Source: CALCZU01 sp964396165
Lineage (GTDB): Bacteria; Bdellovibrionota; FAC87; UBA2466
Assembly (NCBI GenBank): GCA_964396165.1
Contig: CAYNEF010000015.1
Span: forward strand, 11,321-75,320
Direction of reading: 5' to 3'
Length of the DNA: 64,000 nucleotides
Shown: positions 34,390 through 43,501 of the stretch, in pieces
How the letters are laid out: every line of letters begins with the position of its first letter
Position numbering within the stretch: position 1 is the stretch's first letter
Made by a program: the position numbers and the translations under genes
The notes under the pieces: model-generated
Seen by the model: only the letters and a program-made list of their open reading frames with translations
What the model was told of the DNA's origin: nothing
Database searches by the model: none

Positions 34390-36522
34390 ATGTCAGCACA
34401 ACCGGTAAATGAACTCCAATTGCTACTAAAAGCCATTGGATATTTGCGCACACATTGGTGGCTCCTTGTGCTCGAAGTGTTCGTTGTGTATGGCATCTCT
34501 CTTAATAAGTTTTACCACACACCAGAAGTCTATGAATCCGACGCTAGTCTTTTGATCGATACTGCCCGCAGACAACTCTACCAATCACTCATGATGTCTG
34601 CTGGCTCTGCAAGTAATGCTCGCAAACAAAACATGGTGCACTTGTTAACGTCTGAAGAAGTGTTCGAACGTTTTCGTACCGCACTTACGGATTATTACAA
34701 TACTGAAGGCCGTCCGATTCATTTAAGAAGTTATTTCCCGGGCGGTTCTCCCTTCCCAGCTGGATGGTTTAGAAATGGGATATCGTTAAGCTGGAATAGA
34801 GATAGTGATATTTACAACATCCATTGCAGTGGTCCCAATGCGGATGCTGCACATGATCTGTGTTTGATCTACACGAACACCATTCAATCTTACTATCCAG
34901 AAATCGGGCAAAGAGATGCGATGATGAAACGCGATTTTCTCTCTCGTCAAATTGCAAGCTTCATCAGTCAGATCAAAGAACGCGAACAGAATTTAACGGA
35001 TTTTCAAAAGAAAAATGCCGAGTTCTTTAACTTCCTATCAACGAATATGGAAGAAAAAGGACTGCAAAGAATCAGAAGTGAAGCGACTGCCATCAAAAGA
35101 AGACTTGCCAGTAACCGCGCTATCTACAAATTGATCTTAAGTATCCCCCGTGCGAAAAAAGGGGAACACACTGCGCGCTCCGCCGTCATCGGACTTCTCA
35201 CCAATAAGGTTGCAGAAATCGAATACCAGATCAAGTTGACGGAACAGAGTCAGGAACCGCAAAAAGAAGAACGTCTTGCTAGCCTTAATGCGGAACTGAG
35301 TGATGTCTCGCAAAGACTTTCCAATATCAACGAAGAAGAAGTGGCTGTCTTTCAAAAAAGCCCCCTTCCCGCAGCAGATGTTAAAAAACGCGTGTCTGAA
35401 CTGGAACTGGAATACCAGACAGACTTGATTCGTCTTTCCAACGCAGAAAAAGAAATTGAAGTGATTTCTGCAAAAGAAAAAGATTTTAATCAGCCTCGTC
35501 TTGAATACGAACGTCTGTACATGGAGTTAAACCACAAGAAGAAACTCTTAACGAACCTTTATCAGAAAGAACAAGAAACGGAATTGGAACTTTCTGCAGG
35601 TAATGCTGAAATCTTCCGTTTGCAAGAAGCAACTCATAACGGCCACCGCACTTCTCCGCAGCTTACAAAACATCTCTACGGCGCGATGTCGATTTGTCTT
35701 TTTGTGATAGCGGTAACGTTAGTACTTCTTATCGCCTTCTTCCCGCGCATTGACAGTGAAGCAGAAGTATTGCGTTTGAATCTACCGTTGCTTGGAAAGA
35801 TTCCCCTTGTGAGAAAAGGGTCTAAAAACTTTGATGAAATTCCGGGTTATGGAATTGAGCACTTAAAAATAATGAATTACAGAATTTTAAGAGAAACACG
35901 TGATATTAAGTGCCCGGTTATCGTCGTCAGTTCCGCACATGCGCGTGAGGGAAAATCCACAATCACAAACTTCCTTACGATGGCTTCTCAGGGTGTGGAG
36001 AGAAAAACAATACTTATAGATGGTGACCTGCTTACTGCTCATCCGAATGTGTTCTTTGGATTCAAAGAAGATGCTTCCCCCGGTTTAAAATCCGTTCTCG
36101 AGTCAGAAGAACTGCCGGATCTAAATACGTTGATCGTTAAAACAGAATATGAAGGCGTATATTTCTTGCCTCGTGGCGGACGCGTCGATCCTCATGACTT
36201 GAAAGCCGTTCACAAATCCATCGAAAAGCTTTTGACCGTACTTAAAAAAGAATATGGCTTAATATACATTGATACACCGCCCTTGTTTGCTTCCAATCTG
36301 GCGCATCAATTTTCGAGCATTGCAGATCTTGTTGTGCTTGTGGCAAGATTATTCTCTACCCGTCCTAGAGATATTCAAGAAGCGATACAGACGTGTAAAG
36401 TGTTTACCAAGGCTCCTGTGGGGATTGCGCTCAATTGTATCCGTATCACTGGTCCCTTAAGAAGAGCTTCAAACTATTACTTCTCTAAGAAGAAAGTAAA
36501 CGTAACAAAGATAGCTGCATGA
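34390..36522 (+). CDS. Polysaccharide co-polymerase with BY-kinase-like domain (Wzc-like)
   Basis: 710 aa inner-membrane protein for capsule or exopolysaccharide assembly. Wzz domain with transmembrane helices at about residues 20-38 and 430-455 flanking a large coiled-coil periplasmic part. The C-terminal cytoplasmic domain has a Walker A-like SSAHAREGKST (near 517; the usual leading Gly is Ala/His), Walker A' TILIDGD and Walker B LIYIDTPP. The C-terminus has only two adjacent Tyr (NYYF) instead of a Tyr cluster. No polymerase or flippase gene is nearby. Confidence 0.88.
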   Translation: MSAQPVNELQLLLKAIGYLRTHWWLLVLEVFVVYGISLNKFYHTPEVYESDASLLIDTARRQLYQSLMMSAGSASNARKQNMVHLLTSEEVFERFRTALTDYYNTEGRPIHLRSYFPGGSPFPAGWFRNGISLSWNRDSDIYNIHCSGPNADAAHDLCLIYTNTIQSYYPEIGQRDAMMKRDFLSRQIASFISQIKEREQNLTDFQKKNAEFFNFLSTNMEEKGLQRIRSEATAIKRRLASNRAIYKLILSIPRAKKGEHTARSAVIGLLTNKVAEIEYQIKLTEQSQEPQKEERLASLNAELSDVSQRLSNINEEEVAVFQKSPLPAADVKKRVSELELEYQTDLIRLSNAEKEIEVISAKEKDFNQPRLEYERLYMELNHKKKLLTNLYQKEQETELELSAGNAEIFRLQEATHNGHRTSPQLTKHLYGAMSICLFVIAVTLVLLIAFFPRIDSEAEVLRLNLPLLGKIPLVRKGSKNFDEIPGYGIEHLKIMNYRILRETRDIKCPVIVVSSAHAREGKSTITNFLTMASQGVERKTILIDGDLLTAHPNVFFGFKEDASPGLKSVLESEELPDLNTLIVKTEYEGVYFLPRGGRVDPHDLKAVHKSIEKLLTVLKKEYGLIYIDTPPLFASNLAHQFSSIADLVVLVARLFSTRPRDIQEAIQTCKVFTKAPVGIALNCIRITGPLRRASNYYFSKKKVNVTKIAA

Positions 36523-37553
36523 TGAGAAGAATTAAAAAAATCGGGATTTTAGGTCAAACACTTCTTGTAATGCTTACGCTTGCAACCCACGCGTATGCCG
36601 AGACTCAGCAGCAGGCGCCTCCAAGGCTCGCCATTCTTCCCACTACTGATATGACCAGTTGGGGACTTGCTGACGCCCTACAATATTCTCTGGGAAAACT
36701 TGCTGTCGGAACAAGACTATTTGAAGTTGGTTCTTCCAATTATGTACTTGGTGGTTACTCCAGAAGAGACTTAAAACAAGCCTTTCAAAGTAATCGTGCT
36801 CCCCTATTGATGTTTGCCTTTATCGATAAAACTCGCATTTCCGTATTTATGTTCAATGCGTATTATGGCGGAAAATTTATCGCGAGTAATAAGAGCCTTG
36901 AAAATCCTCCCGGAGGACAAATCTCAAGCGCCTATGTTGAAACTCAGTTTAAAGGTGCTTTTGAAGCGACACTTGCCGCCTTTTTAAAAAATGAATACAT
37001 GGATCTGCCTGAAGTAGAAAATGATGACAAGTCAGATATCGTCGGTGATTCCGTTGCCCAGCAAATCAGTGGTGCAAAGGCTGAGAAAATGAAAAGTTTA
37101 TTCCATGAAGTCTCGAGTATGGAAGATAAACCGTTTTTCTTTGGGGCCAATATCGGAATGGCCCGCTACATTGATACAAACAGCGCAGCCAGCACTGTGA
37201 ACTTTGGTCTTGCTCTCGGTACGCGTTTGAGTCCTCGATTGTCTGTTGCCGCAGGAGCCGATTTCTTTTCGTATATCTTTGCACATGCTGACGGGTTATA
37301 TAAATTACCCTTCCATGAGAAATTCATTTCTCTTTCTGTGATCGGATCCGTGGGGAGTGTGTTGGCAAGCCTTACCGAAAATAAAGGCTATGCAGCTGAC
37401 AATACCACCCTACAAACAGGCGGATTACGTGTGGGTGCCGGTGTTGCAGTTGACATCCCCCTCCTTGGTGCAATCCTAAGAGGTGAGTTAAGATATTACG
37501 TGGGATCCTCCAGCATTTTAGTAGGCTCTTATGGTTTGGTCATTTCCCTTTAG
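36519..37553 (+). CDS. Envelope protein: periplasmic N-terminal domain plus probable C-terminal beta barrel
   Basis: 344 aa with a signal peptide (LGQTLLVMLTLATHAYA). Residues about 35-180 form a soluble-looking domain (LAILPTTDMTSWGLADALQ...), and residues about 205-344 alternate as beta strands with Gly/aromatic girdles, ending YGLVISL. This suits an outer-membrane protein of the polysaccharide export locus. Its ATG overlaps the Wzc-like stop by four bases, so the two work together or at least are co-translated. No family name is justified. Confidence 0.7.
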   Translation: MMRRIKKIGILGQTLLVMLTLATHAYAETQQQAPPRLAILPTTDMTSWGLADALQYSLGKLAVGTRLFEVGSSNYVLGGYSRRDLKQAFQSNRAPLLMFAFIDKTRISVFMFNAYYGGKFIASNKSLENPPGGQISSAYVETQFKGAFEATLAAFLKNEYMDLPEVENDDKSDIVGDSVAQQISGAKAEKMKSLFHEVSSMEDKPFFFGANIGMARYIDTNSAASTVNFGLALGTRLSPRLSVAAGADFFSYIFAHADGLYKLPFHEKFISLSVIGSVGSVLASLTENKGYAADNTTLQTGGLRVGAGVAVDIPLLGAILRGELRYYVGSSSILVGSYGLVISL

Positions 37554-37556
37554 AAT

Positions 37557-37997
37557 ATGAAACTTTTCTCCTTCGCCATTCTGTTTTGCAGTGCTCTTTT
37601 TGCAACTTCTACTCCCAATGACTTAAAACTTAAAATACGAGATGCGGCCCGCAGATCTTCTCTTGACCCGAGACTGGTCGAAGCAGTCATCCGTGTAGAA
37701 TCGAGTTTTAAAGCCAATGCTGAGTCGCCGAAAGGGGCGCGTGGTTTGATGCAAGTCATGCCCGATACCGCCGATTCTTGCGATATTCAGGAACCTTTTC
37801 ATGCAGTCAATAACCTGATGGGAGCATGTGATTGTTTAAGACAGTTGATAAACAGATACCAAGGCAATCTGGAATTGGCGTTAGCAGCGTATAATGCAGG
37901 CGTAAGCAACGTCGAGAGGTATAAAGGCATTCCCCCCTTCCCTGAAACACAGGCGTACGTTAAAAAAATTCTGAAAATTTATAAAAGGAAGTCTTAG
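37557..37997 (+). CDS. Lytic transglycosylase (SLT domain)
   Basis: 146 aa, signal peptide then a compact SLT fold. Catalytic Glu lies in VIRVESSF (near residue 48), followed by the canonical SPKGARGLMQVMP and AAYNAGVSNVERYKGIPPFPET blocks. It cleaves peptidoglycan glycan strands in the periplasm. FlgJ in this window has only the rod-binding domain, so this neighbouring enzyme could supply the muramidase activity needed to pass the flagellar rod; that pairing is inference. Convergent with fliW (4-bp overlap). Confidence 0.9.
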   Translation: MKLFSFAILFCSALFATSTPNDLKLKIRDAARRSSLDPRLVEAVIRVESSFKANAESPKGARGLMQVMPDTADSCDIQEPFHAVNNLMGACDCLRQLINRYQGNLELALAAYNAGVSNVERYKGIPPFPETQAYVKKILKIYKRKS

Positions 37998-38521
37998 ATC
38001 TTAGCTTCGAGTTCATCTGAGATGCGAATAGCATGGTAGTCAGGCGCATCGGATGTCGGAAACATCTGGCGTTGTTGACTGGAGCAATGCAATTGCAAGT
38101 CTGCGAAGATGGATTTTCTGATAGGTAAATCCATATCGTGCAAAATAATTTGTTTTGCGAGACGTTTTTTCAAATTGATTACGATGGGGGCTTTTAAATT
38201 TGCCGTCATCTTTGTCGGGTCAGTGGGGATCGTAATAATCGCAAACACTTTTCCGTTTGTTAAATCTTTTAAAGAGAGAGTTTTTTTATCGTCGTCAGCA
38301 AGCTCTACTCGGTAATTTTTTTCTAAAATTTGCGGTTCAAGAAGTGGAAATGCGACACTCGGCTTTTTGATGGCCTGTAACCATAAAAAGAGAGAATCAT
38401 CGGCTCTTTCCACAAGAACGTATTGGTCGATTTTTGAAAAACCGAGCATCCCTTCTGGAAAAGTAATGATATCTTGCTCTTCAACAGCTATTTGTCCGAA
38501 GCGTGTCGTTTCGACCATCAT
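37994..38521 (-). CDS. fliW: Flagellar assembly factor FliW
   Basis: 175 aa. FliW binds flagellin and CsrA, releasing CsrA when flagellin is secreted. Recognised by FGQIAVEEQDIITFPEGMLGF at the start, the LFLWLQA and PSVAFPLL segments, and TIPTDPTKMTANLKAPIVIN near the middle. ATG 38519-38521 has GGAG at ideal spacing. Lies 59 bp downstream of csrA as in many FliW-CsrA pairs. Confidence 0.93.
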   Translation of the reverse strand: MMVETTRFGQIAVEEQDIITFPEGMLGFSKIDQYVLVERADDSLFLWLQAIKKPSVAFPLLEPQILEKNYRVELADDDKKTLSLKDLTNGKVFAIITIPTDPTKMTANLKAPIVINLKKRLAKQIILHDMDLPIRKSIFADLQLHCSSQQRQMFPTSDAPDYHAIRISDELEAKI

Positions 38522-38580
38522 GGCAAACTCCTTGTATAAAGTGCCAATTAAATTTTACTTCTAGGGATTATATTAGGATG

Positions 38581-38811
38581 TTAGCTTGCGCGAAGTAGCT
38601 TAGCAACTTTTTTTACTTCTTCAGGTTGGGACTCTGCAGCAGCTTTGTTCTGATCTTGGATGGCGATGTAGACTTCTTCACGGTGAATGCGGGTATTTCG
38701 CGGTGCTTCAATACCCAGTCTGACCTGGCGGCCTTTGACTTGGACAACGACGATTTTAATATCGTCGTCAATTGCTATACTTTCACCAATTTTTCTTGTG
38801 AGAACTAGCAC
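38581..38811 (-). CDS. csrA: Carbon storage regulator CsrA
   Basis: 76-aa RNA-binding translational regulator. MLVLTRKIGESIAIDDDIKIVVVQVKGRQVRLGIEAPRN is a textbook CsrA, with a longer C-terminal tail than E. coli. Starts with GTG (38809-38811) behind GAGGAAA. Together with FliW it would set flagellin synthesis by a feedback partner switch. It is separated from flgL by 94 bp, enough for its own promoter. Confidence 0.96.
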   Translation of the reverse strand: MLVLTRKIGESIAIDDDIKIVVVQVKGRQVRLGIEAPRNTRIHREEVYIAIQDQNKAAAESQPEEVKKVAKLLRAS

Positions 38812-38905
38812 GATTGAATTTCCTCACAGTATTGTTCGGGAGAAAAGTAGCAAATCTTGAGTTTTTTTTCATACTTATGAAGCGGTGTGTCTCTAGTAGG
38901 AAGGC

Positions 38906-39808
38906 TTATCGAAACAAGGTATCTAAAGAAGTTTCACTGAGGATTTTATGAGAAGTATCTATAGCAGCTTTTAATACGGTCTGGTCTCTTGCGAGATCCG
39001 AAAATACTTTTACTGCATCCGCATCTTCGATTTTGGATACGGCACTTTGTGTTTCTATGTTTGTAGAAGCGGAACTTTCTATCGCGCGATTAATCTGGGT
39101 CATGTAGCCAGCGATTTGCGTACGCCCGAGAGAAAGTTGGTCGGTCACTTTATTGATGTCATGCAAACAGGCCCTTAAACCATCTGTATCGCCTTGTCTG
39201 AGAGCTGCGATGGCGTTTTGGAAGACCTGGGGCATGTTGACCCCTTCTTCAAGCCCCTGCCCTAATATAATTTTAGTCCCGGAAATATTCATCGGTACGA
39301 TGACCCCTCTGTCCACTTCCACTTTAATGCTGCCAGAGTCTCCGAGGTAATTGCCTTGCATATCAAATGCAGGTTTGTCTGATTGAAATCCGGAAAGAAG
39401 AGTTTTGTTGCCAAAGCGCGTGTTTAAATTGCCGATGAAATTTTCGTACAAGCCTTCCATCTCGGCGAGAACAGCTTTTTGCTGGTTTTCGCTGACATTC
39501 ATTTTGCCGCCGGAGACTGAAAGCGCCAGTTCGTGCATTTTTTGAGAAATGTCTTGAGATTGCGTTAATACAGTTTCCGTCGCAGACAGTACGGAGTTTG
39601 CGAAGTGCGCATTTTTGGAAATGCTTTCACGCACACTAACGTCGTCTTTCATGTTTGCAGCGATCACAAAATCGGCAGGATTATCAGAGGGACGGTCGAT
39701 TGCTTTTAAAGAGGAAGCTTTATCGGAAGTCTTAAGCTCTTTCGCACGAGCATTTAAAATATTTTGTTGGTTGATCCCGTAAACTTGGCTTGTAGAGATT
39801 CTAGACAT
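38906..39808 (-). CDS. flgL: Hook-filament junction protein FlgL
   Basis: 300 aa, flagellin-like helical ends: N-terminal MSRISTSQVYGINQQNILNARAKEL and C-terminal SDLARDQTVLKAAIDTSHKIL, with an intervening ISQKMHELALSVSGGKMN. Forms the ring between FlgK and the filament. 27 bp after flgK. Confidence 0.92.
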   Translation of the reverse strand: MSRISTSQVYGINQQNILNARAKELKTSDKASSLKAIDRPSDNPADFVIAANMKDDVSVRESISKNAHFANSVLSATETVLTQSQDISQKMHELALSVSGGKMNVSENQQKAVLAEMEGLYENFIGNLNTRFGNKTLLSGFQSDKPAFDMQGNYLGDSGSIKVEVDRGVIVPMNISGTKIILGQGLEEGVNMPQVFQNAIAALRQGDTDGLRACLHDINKVTDQLSLGRTQIAGYMTQINRAIESSASTNIETQSAVSKIEDADAVKVFSDLARDQTVLKAAIDTSHKILSETSLDTLFR

Positions 39809-39835
39809 GCTGTCCTCGAATTCGTGTTAACACAG

Positions 39836-41275
39836 TTAGTTTTTGATGCTCAAGATTGTCTGAAACAGTTCGTCGCCCACTTTCATGGCTTTGGCAGCAG
39901 CATTAAATGCTGTTTGAAACTGCACCAGATTTACTGCTTCTTCTTCGAGCGAAACTCCGCTCACAGACTGGCGGTAATTTTCCAGTTGGTTGACCACTGC
40001 TTGCTGGTGGGCAAACGTGTCGCTTTCACGCATTGCATGTGTTCCTACTTTTCCCACGAGCGCGTTGATGGATTCATTAAAGGTCTGGTGTTCCGTACTA
40101 CCTGTCATATTATTATTGGGTAGATTTTTAAAACTTTGAAGATTAGCAATGTCTGTTGCTACACTGTTGTCCCCTATCGCACCGGGGATGCTGCCTGCAG
40201 CAAGTAATTCGTGATTTTGCTCAATGTCTTTATTCAATTTGATTTTGTAAGCAGCGTCAGCGGGATTTTCACCCATGTCGGTAAAAAGAGTTCTGCCTGA
40301 ATTTCCATCAAGTCCGATTCCGCCCTTATGCACTTCGTTCACAGCCGTGGCAAATTGATAAGCGACCTGGTTTAAATGGTTTTGAGCAGCTGTTAAAACC
40401 TGGTCGCGCACAAACATCATGCCACCTAATTCCCCGTCCTTAATTGTCTTGGTGATGGGGCGTCCTTGGCCCGCATTGCCGACATAAATTTCAACGCTGC
40501 CGGGGGTTCTGTTGCCGCCGTCTCCCGGACCTTTGGAAACACTGAGCTCGTTACCTTGATTGCCTTGCACCAAAGTTGTACCGCCAGAAACTATGCTCAC
40601 TTGTCCAAACTGGTTGGTAGAAGTTTGAAAATCAATTTTTTGAGAAAGGTCTCTTAAAGACATGTCTCTTTTGTCGTACATTTCATTCGGGATATCTCCT
40701 CTTGCCTCTGCAAGCGTGATGGCTTCATTAAGAGAAGCGATGTCTCTGATGTTAGAATTAATGCCTTCTACAGAATTACCAATGCGTAAGTCTAAGTCAC
40801 GTTTCATGTCATCAATAGAAGCTTCCATGGAATTAAAACCATTTGCCACTGCAGCGGCAGAACCCTGCGCCACATTTCTGATGGCTGAAGTTTCGGGATT
40901 AACCGATAATTGGCGGAAGTCGTCAAAGAATTTGTTCATCAGATCACTGATTCTAGCACCTTGAGCTGTGATCACTCCCTCTACTCTGCTTAAATTCTCT
41001 GACTTTGCTTTTGCGCCACCGAAAGCCTGGCTTTCGGAGACAAGTTGTTTTTGTACGAAATCATCGTGAATGCGGATCACTTTGGAAACATCTACCCCGC
41101 CGCCCAGTTGCAACCCGTTTAGTTGCGTGGATTGAGTAACTGATTCAAGTTGGGCGCGACGTCTTGAGTAACCCGGAGTGTTTGCATTGGCGATATTGTT
41201 CGCCGTAGTTTGCAGTGCTTGCCTGTTGGCAGTTAAACCCTGTCGACCAATCTCTAAAATATCATTTACTGCCAT
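39836..41275 (-). CDS. flgK: Hook-filament junction protein FlgK
   Basis: 479 aa. N-terminal flagellar-rod signature GLTANRQALQTTANNIANANTPGYSRRRAQLE and C-terminal EEEAVNLVQFQTAFNAAAKAMKVGDELFQTIL. Exported by the flagellar type III system. Its ATG shares one base with the flgN stop, coupling it to its chaperone. Confidence 0.95.
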   Translation of the reverse strand: MAVNDILEIGRQGLTANRQALQTTANNIANANTPGYSRRRAQLESVTQSTQLNGLQLGGGVDVSKVIRIHDDFVQKQLVSESQAFGGAKAKSENLSRVEGVITAQGARISDLMNKFFDDFRQLSVNPETSAIRNVAQGSAAAVANGFNSMEASIDDMKRDLDLRIGNSVEGINSNIRDIASLNEAITLAEARGDIPNEMYDKRDMSLRDLSQKIDFQTSTNQFGQVSIVSGGTTLVQGNQGNELSVSKGPGDGGNRTPGSVEIYVGNAGQGRPITKTIKDGELGGMMFVRDQVLTAAQNHLNQVAYQFATAVNEVHKGGIGLDGNSGRTLFTDMGENPADAAYKIKLNKDIEQNHELLAAGSIPGAIGDNSVATDIANLQSFKNLPNNNMTGSTEHQTFNESINALVGKVGTHAMRESDTFAHQQAVVNQLENYRQSVSGVSLEEEAVNLVQFQTAFNAAAKAMKVGDELFQTILSIKN

Positions 41276-41757
41276 TAGTACCGTCCTTCTACCACTCTGG
41301 CGCGCATTTTAGGTTCTACCTTGCTTCCTTTTGCCGAGTAAGTGGCTTTTTGACCGAAGAGTCCACGTAAGTTTTCAATTAATCCAGAAACATTTTTAAG
41401 AGAATGAGTCATGAATTTCTGATTGTGCTCAATTTGGTGTTTTGCCTTATCCCAAGAAGTTAACCACTCTGCTCTAAGCGCAAGCCACTCTTCTTTTTCC
41501 GGACTTGCCAGCAGGTTTTCAAAATTTTCGCTTGATTCAAGAAGGTAATTTGCAGCGAGTATCTCGTGCATTTCTTTTCGGAGGCGCTTTAATATGGAAA
41601 TCTGGTGCTCTTTTTCCGTCGATAAAGCGAGTATCTCGTCTGTTTTCAGATTGATGAGGGCAAGTCGTTCTTTTTGTAGGGTATTGTATAAAAGGCCACA
41701 CAACTCCGTGGCTTTCTGTTGTAAAAAAAACACGCGTACAGTGGATGGTTTTTTCAT
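41275..41757 (-). CDS. flgN: Flagellar export chaperone FlgN
   Basis: 160 aa, almost entirely helical. In related bacteria FlgN holds FlgK and FlgL in the cytoplasm for export; its place directly ahead of flgK and the end motif GLFGQKATYSAKG support the call despite weak sequence conservation. Confidence 0.85.
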   Translation of the reverse strand: MKKPSTVRVFFLQQKATELCGLLYNTLQKERLALINLKTDEILALSTEKEHQISILKRLRKEMHEILAANYLLESSENFENLLASPEKEEWLALRAEWLTSWDKAKHQIEHNQKFMTHSLKNVSGLIENLRGLFGQKATYSAKGSKVEPKMRARVVEGRY

Positions 41758-41795
41758 TTTATATTTTTAGGGTAGAAAAAAGTAAATTCAGTTTA

Positions 41796-42125
41796 TCAAA
41801 CTGAATTTTTTCCGAAGTCGTTCAGCAAATGCTCATCAACAAGCTTGTCTGCTATCTTCGAGGACTCTACTTGGTAGTTTCCTTCGGAAATTCTTTTCTT
41901 AAGTTCCGCTACTTTGTCAGCACGAATGTCAGGGACAGAGTGCGCGATGTCTGAAGCTTGCTTCATCAATCGTGCGGCATCTGAAATGTCGATGCTTGCT
42001 CCACTGCGTGCTGGCGTCGAGCTAGATTCGTTTAAGGAACCCTTTGCAACCGTATCCCTTTTGTTCGTAGATTGGGCTTTATCAACCGTTGTCGTTGTGG
42101 GAGAGGGATTTTGATTAACCTTCAT
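41796..42125 (-). CDS. flgM: Anti-sigma-28 factor FlgM
   Basis: 109 aa. The C-terminal half (DIRADKVAELKKRISEGNYQVESSKIADKLVDE) is the sigma-28-binding FlgM region; the N-terminal half is disordered and Ser/Thr-rich, as usual. FlgM is exported when hooks are complete, freeing sigma-28 for filament genes. Its presence implies fliA elsewhere. Confidence 0.93.
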   Translation of the reverse strand: MKVNQNPSPTTTTVDKAQSTNKRDTVAKGSLNESSSTPARSGASIDISDAARLMKQASDIAHSVPDIRADKVAELKKRISEGNYQVESSKIADKLVDEHLLNDFGKNSV

Positions 42126-42152
42126 GGGTGGACTCCTTCATGTTTTAGTTTA

Positions 42153-42449
42153 TCACCTGATGCCCTGCGACCGCAATAATTGCTCGTAGACCATATTGGA
42201 AATTCCTATCTGCTCGGATTCAGACATATTTTGAGAATATTCTGCATCGAGTAAATTTTGATAAATTCTTTCGGCGTTACTTTCAGGGACTAATCCGCCC
42301 TTCACAACTGTCTTTCGCATCGCTTGAACAATCTGATTCATAAAGACAGATTCAAATTGTTTAGAGACTTTTCTTAGCTCAGGATGTTCTTCTTTCGCTT
42401 TTGGTTCGATAACCTTTAAGCTTTCTACTGGTTGAGAAGTTACTTTCAT
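42153..42449 (-). CDS. flgJ: Rod-binding protein FlgJ, N-terminal domain only
   Basis: 98 aa corresponding to the rod-capping half of FlgJ (LRKVSKQFESVFMNQIVQAMRKTV, MVYEQLLRS). The peptidoglycan hydrolase half found in enteric FlgJ is absent, as in many non-enteric lineages. Shares one base with the flgI stop. Confidence 0.9.
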   Translation of the reverse strand: MKVTSQPVESLKVIEPKAKEEHPELRKVSKQFESVFMNQIVQAMRKTVVKGGLVPESNAERIYQNLLDAEYSQNMSESEQIGISNMVYEQLLRSQGIR

Positions 42450-43501
42450 TACAACATCTCCAAATCAGCCATGATTGCTCCGGCACTTTTTAACGCCTGA
42501 AGAAGTGCGACAAGATCATCCGGTGAAGCGCCCATTTCGTTTAAGTGCTGCACGATTTCGGAAATATTGGAACCTTGATTCATGAGCATGACTCTTTTGC
42601 TTTTGCCCCCTTCTGCTCCTGTAGTTGCAGGAGGTGGTGAGCCGGGAGGAGCAGCCGCTACGTTTCTTTCTTCTTTGACTTCAATTTTTAAATTACTGTG
42701 TGCCATGGCGACTGGAGAAATTCTCACCTGCTCGCCTAAGATCACTGTTCCCGTGCGAGGATTAATCACAATTTTTGCGCGTCTGTCTGTTTCGACTTCG
42801 ACAGCTTCAATTTGCGCGATAAGTTCAGAAGGATTTCCTTCGAAGGTATAGGGGAAAATGACATCCACAATACTTGCATCTACAGGCATCGCAAATTTTC
42901 CACCCAATTCGTCGTTAATGCGTGTCGCAATCCTGACTGAAGTGGTGAAGTCAGGTGCCGTTAAATAGTAACGGAGCATTCTGTCTTTTCCGATTTCATA
43001 AGGAACTTCGCGCTCTAAAATGGCGCCACTCGGGATGAAGGCAGTTAAAGAGCCTCCCCCACCTCCGCCACCTTTGTCGTTTTTCTTCATCGAAACAACT
43101 TTACCTTGTGCCATTGCATATATTTTTCCGTCCGCACCTTTAAGAGAAGTCATCATCAAATTCCCACCGTCCAGCGAAGCCGCTGTACCAATAGAAGAAA
43201 TAGTGACATCTAAAGGTGTCCCGATTTTATACATTGGCGGCAAAGTCGTTGTCGCAATCACGATTGCAGTGTTTTTTGTATCGAGTTTTGCCGTTTTTGT
43301 ATCAATGCCAATTCCTTTTAACATCCCATTTAACGAGTTTTCCGTAAGCTCGTTCGCTTTATCCCCTGTTCCGTTTAAGCCAATAACAAGACCGTAACCG
43401 ACAAGTTGGTTAGAACGTAAGCCTTTTAATGTAGCAATGTCTTTGATACGTGCGCCAAAAACTAGGGATGAAACAAGAATTAGGGTTAAAAAGGATTTCA
43501 T
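42449..43501 (-). CDS. flgI: Flagellar P-ring protein FlgI
   Basis: 350 aa with a signal peptide (MKSFLTLILVSSLVFG). IKDIATLKGLRSNQLVGYGLVIGLNGTGDK is the family start. Unusual features are a seven-Gly run near residue 148, where homologues have a short Gly/Ala loop, and a Pro-rich insertion near 283 (APPGSPPPATTG). Periplasmic ring around the rod. Confidence 0.94.
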   Translation of the reverse strand: MKSFLTLILVSSLVFGARIKDIATLKGLRSNQLVGYGLVIGLNGTGDKANELTENSLNGMLKGIGIDTKTAKLDTKNTAIVIATTTLPPMYKIGTPLDVTISSIGTAASLDGGNLMMTSLKGADGKIYAMAQGKVVSMKKNDKGGGGGGGSLTAFIPSGAILEREVPYEIGKDRMLRYYLTAPDFTTSVRIATRINDELGGKFAMPVDASIVDVIFPYTFEGNPSELIAQIEAVEVETDRRAKIVINPRTGTVILGEQVRISPVAMAHSNLKIEVKEERNVAAAPPGSPPPATTGAEGGKSKRVMLMNQGSNISEIVQHLNEMGASPDDLVALLQALKSAGAIMADLEML

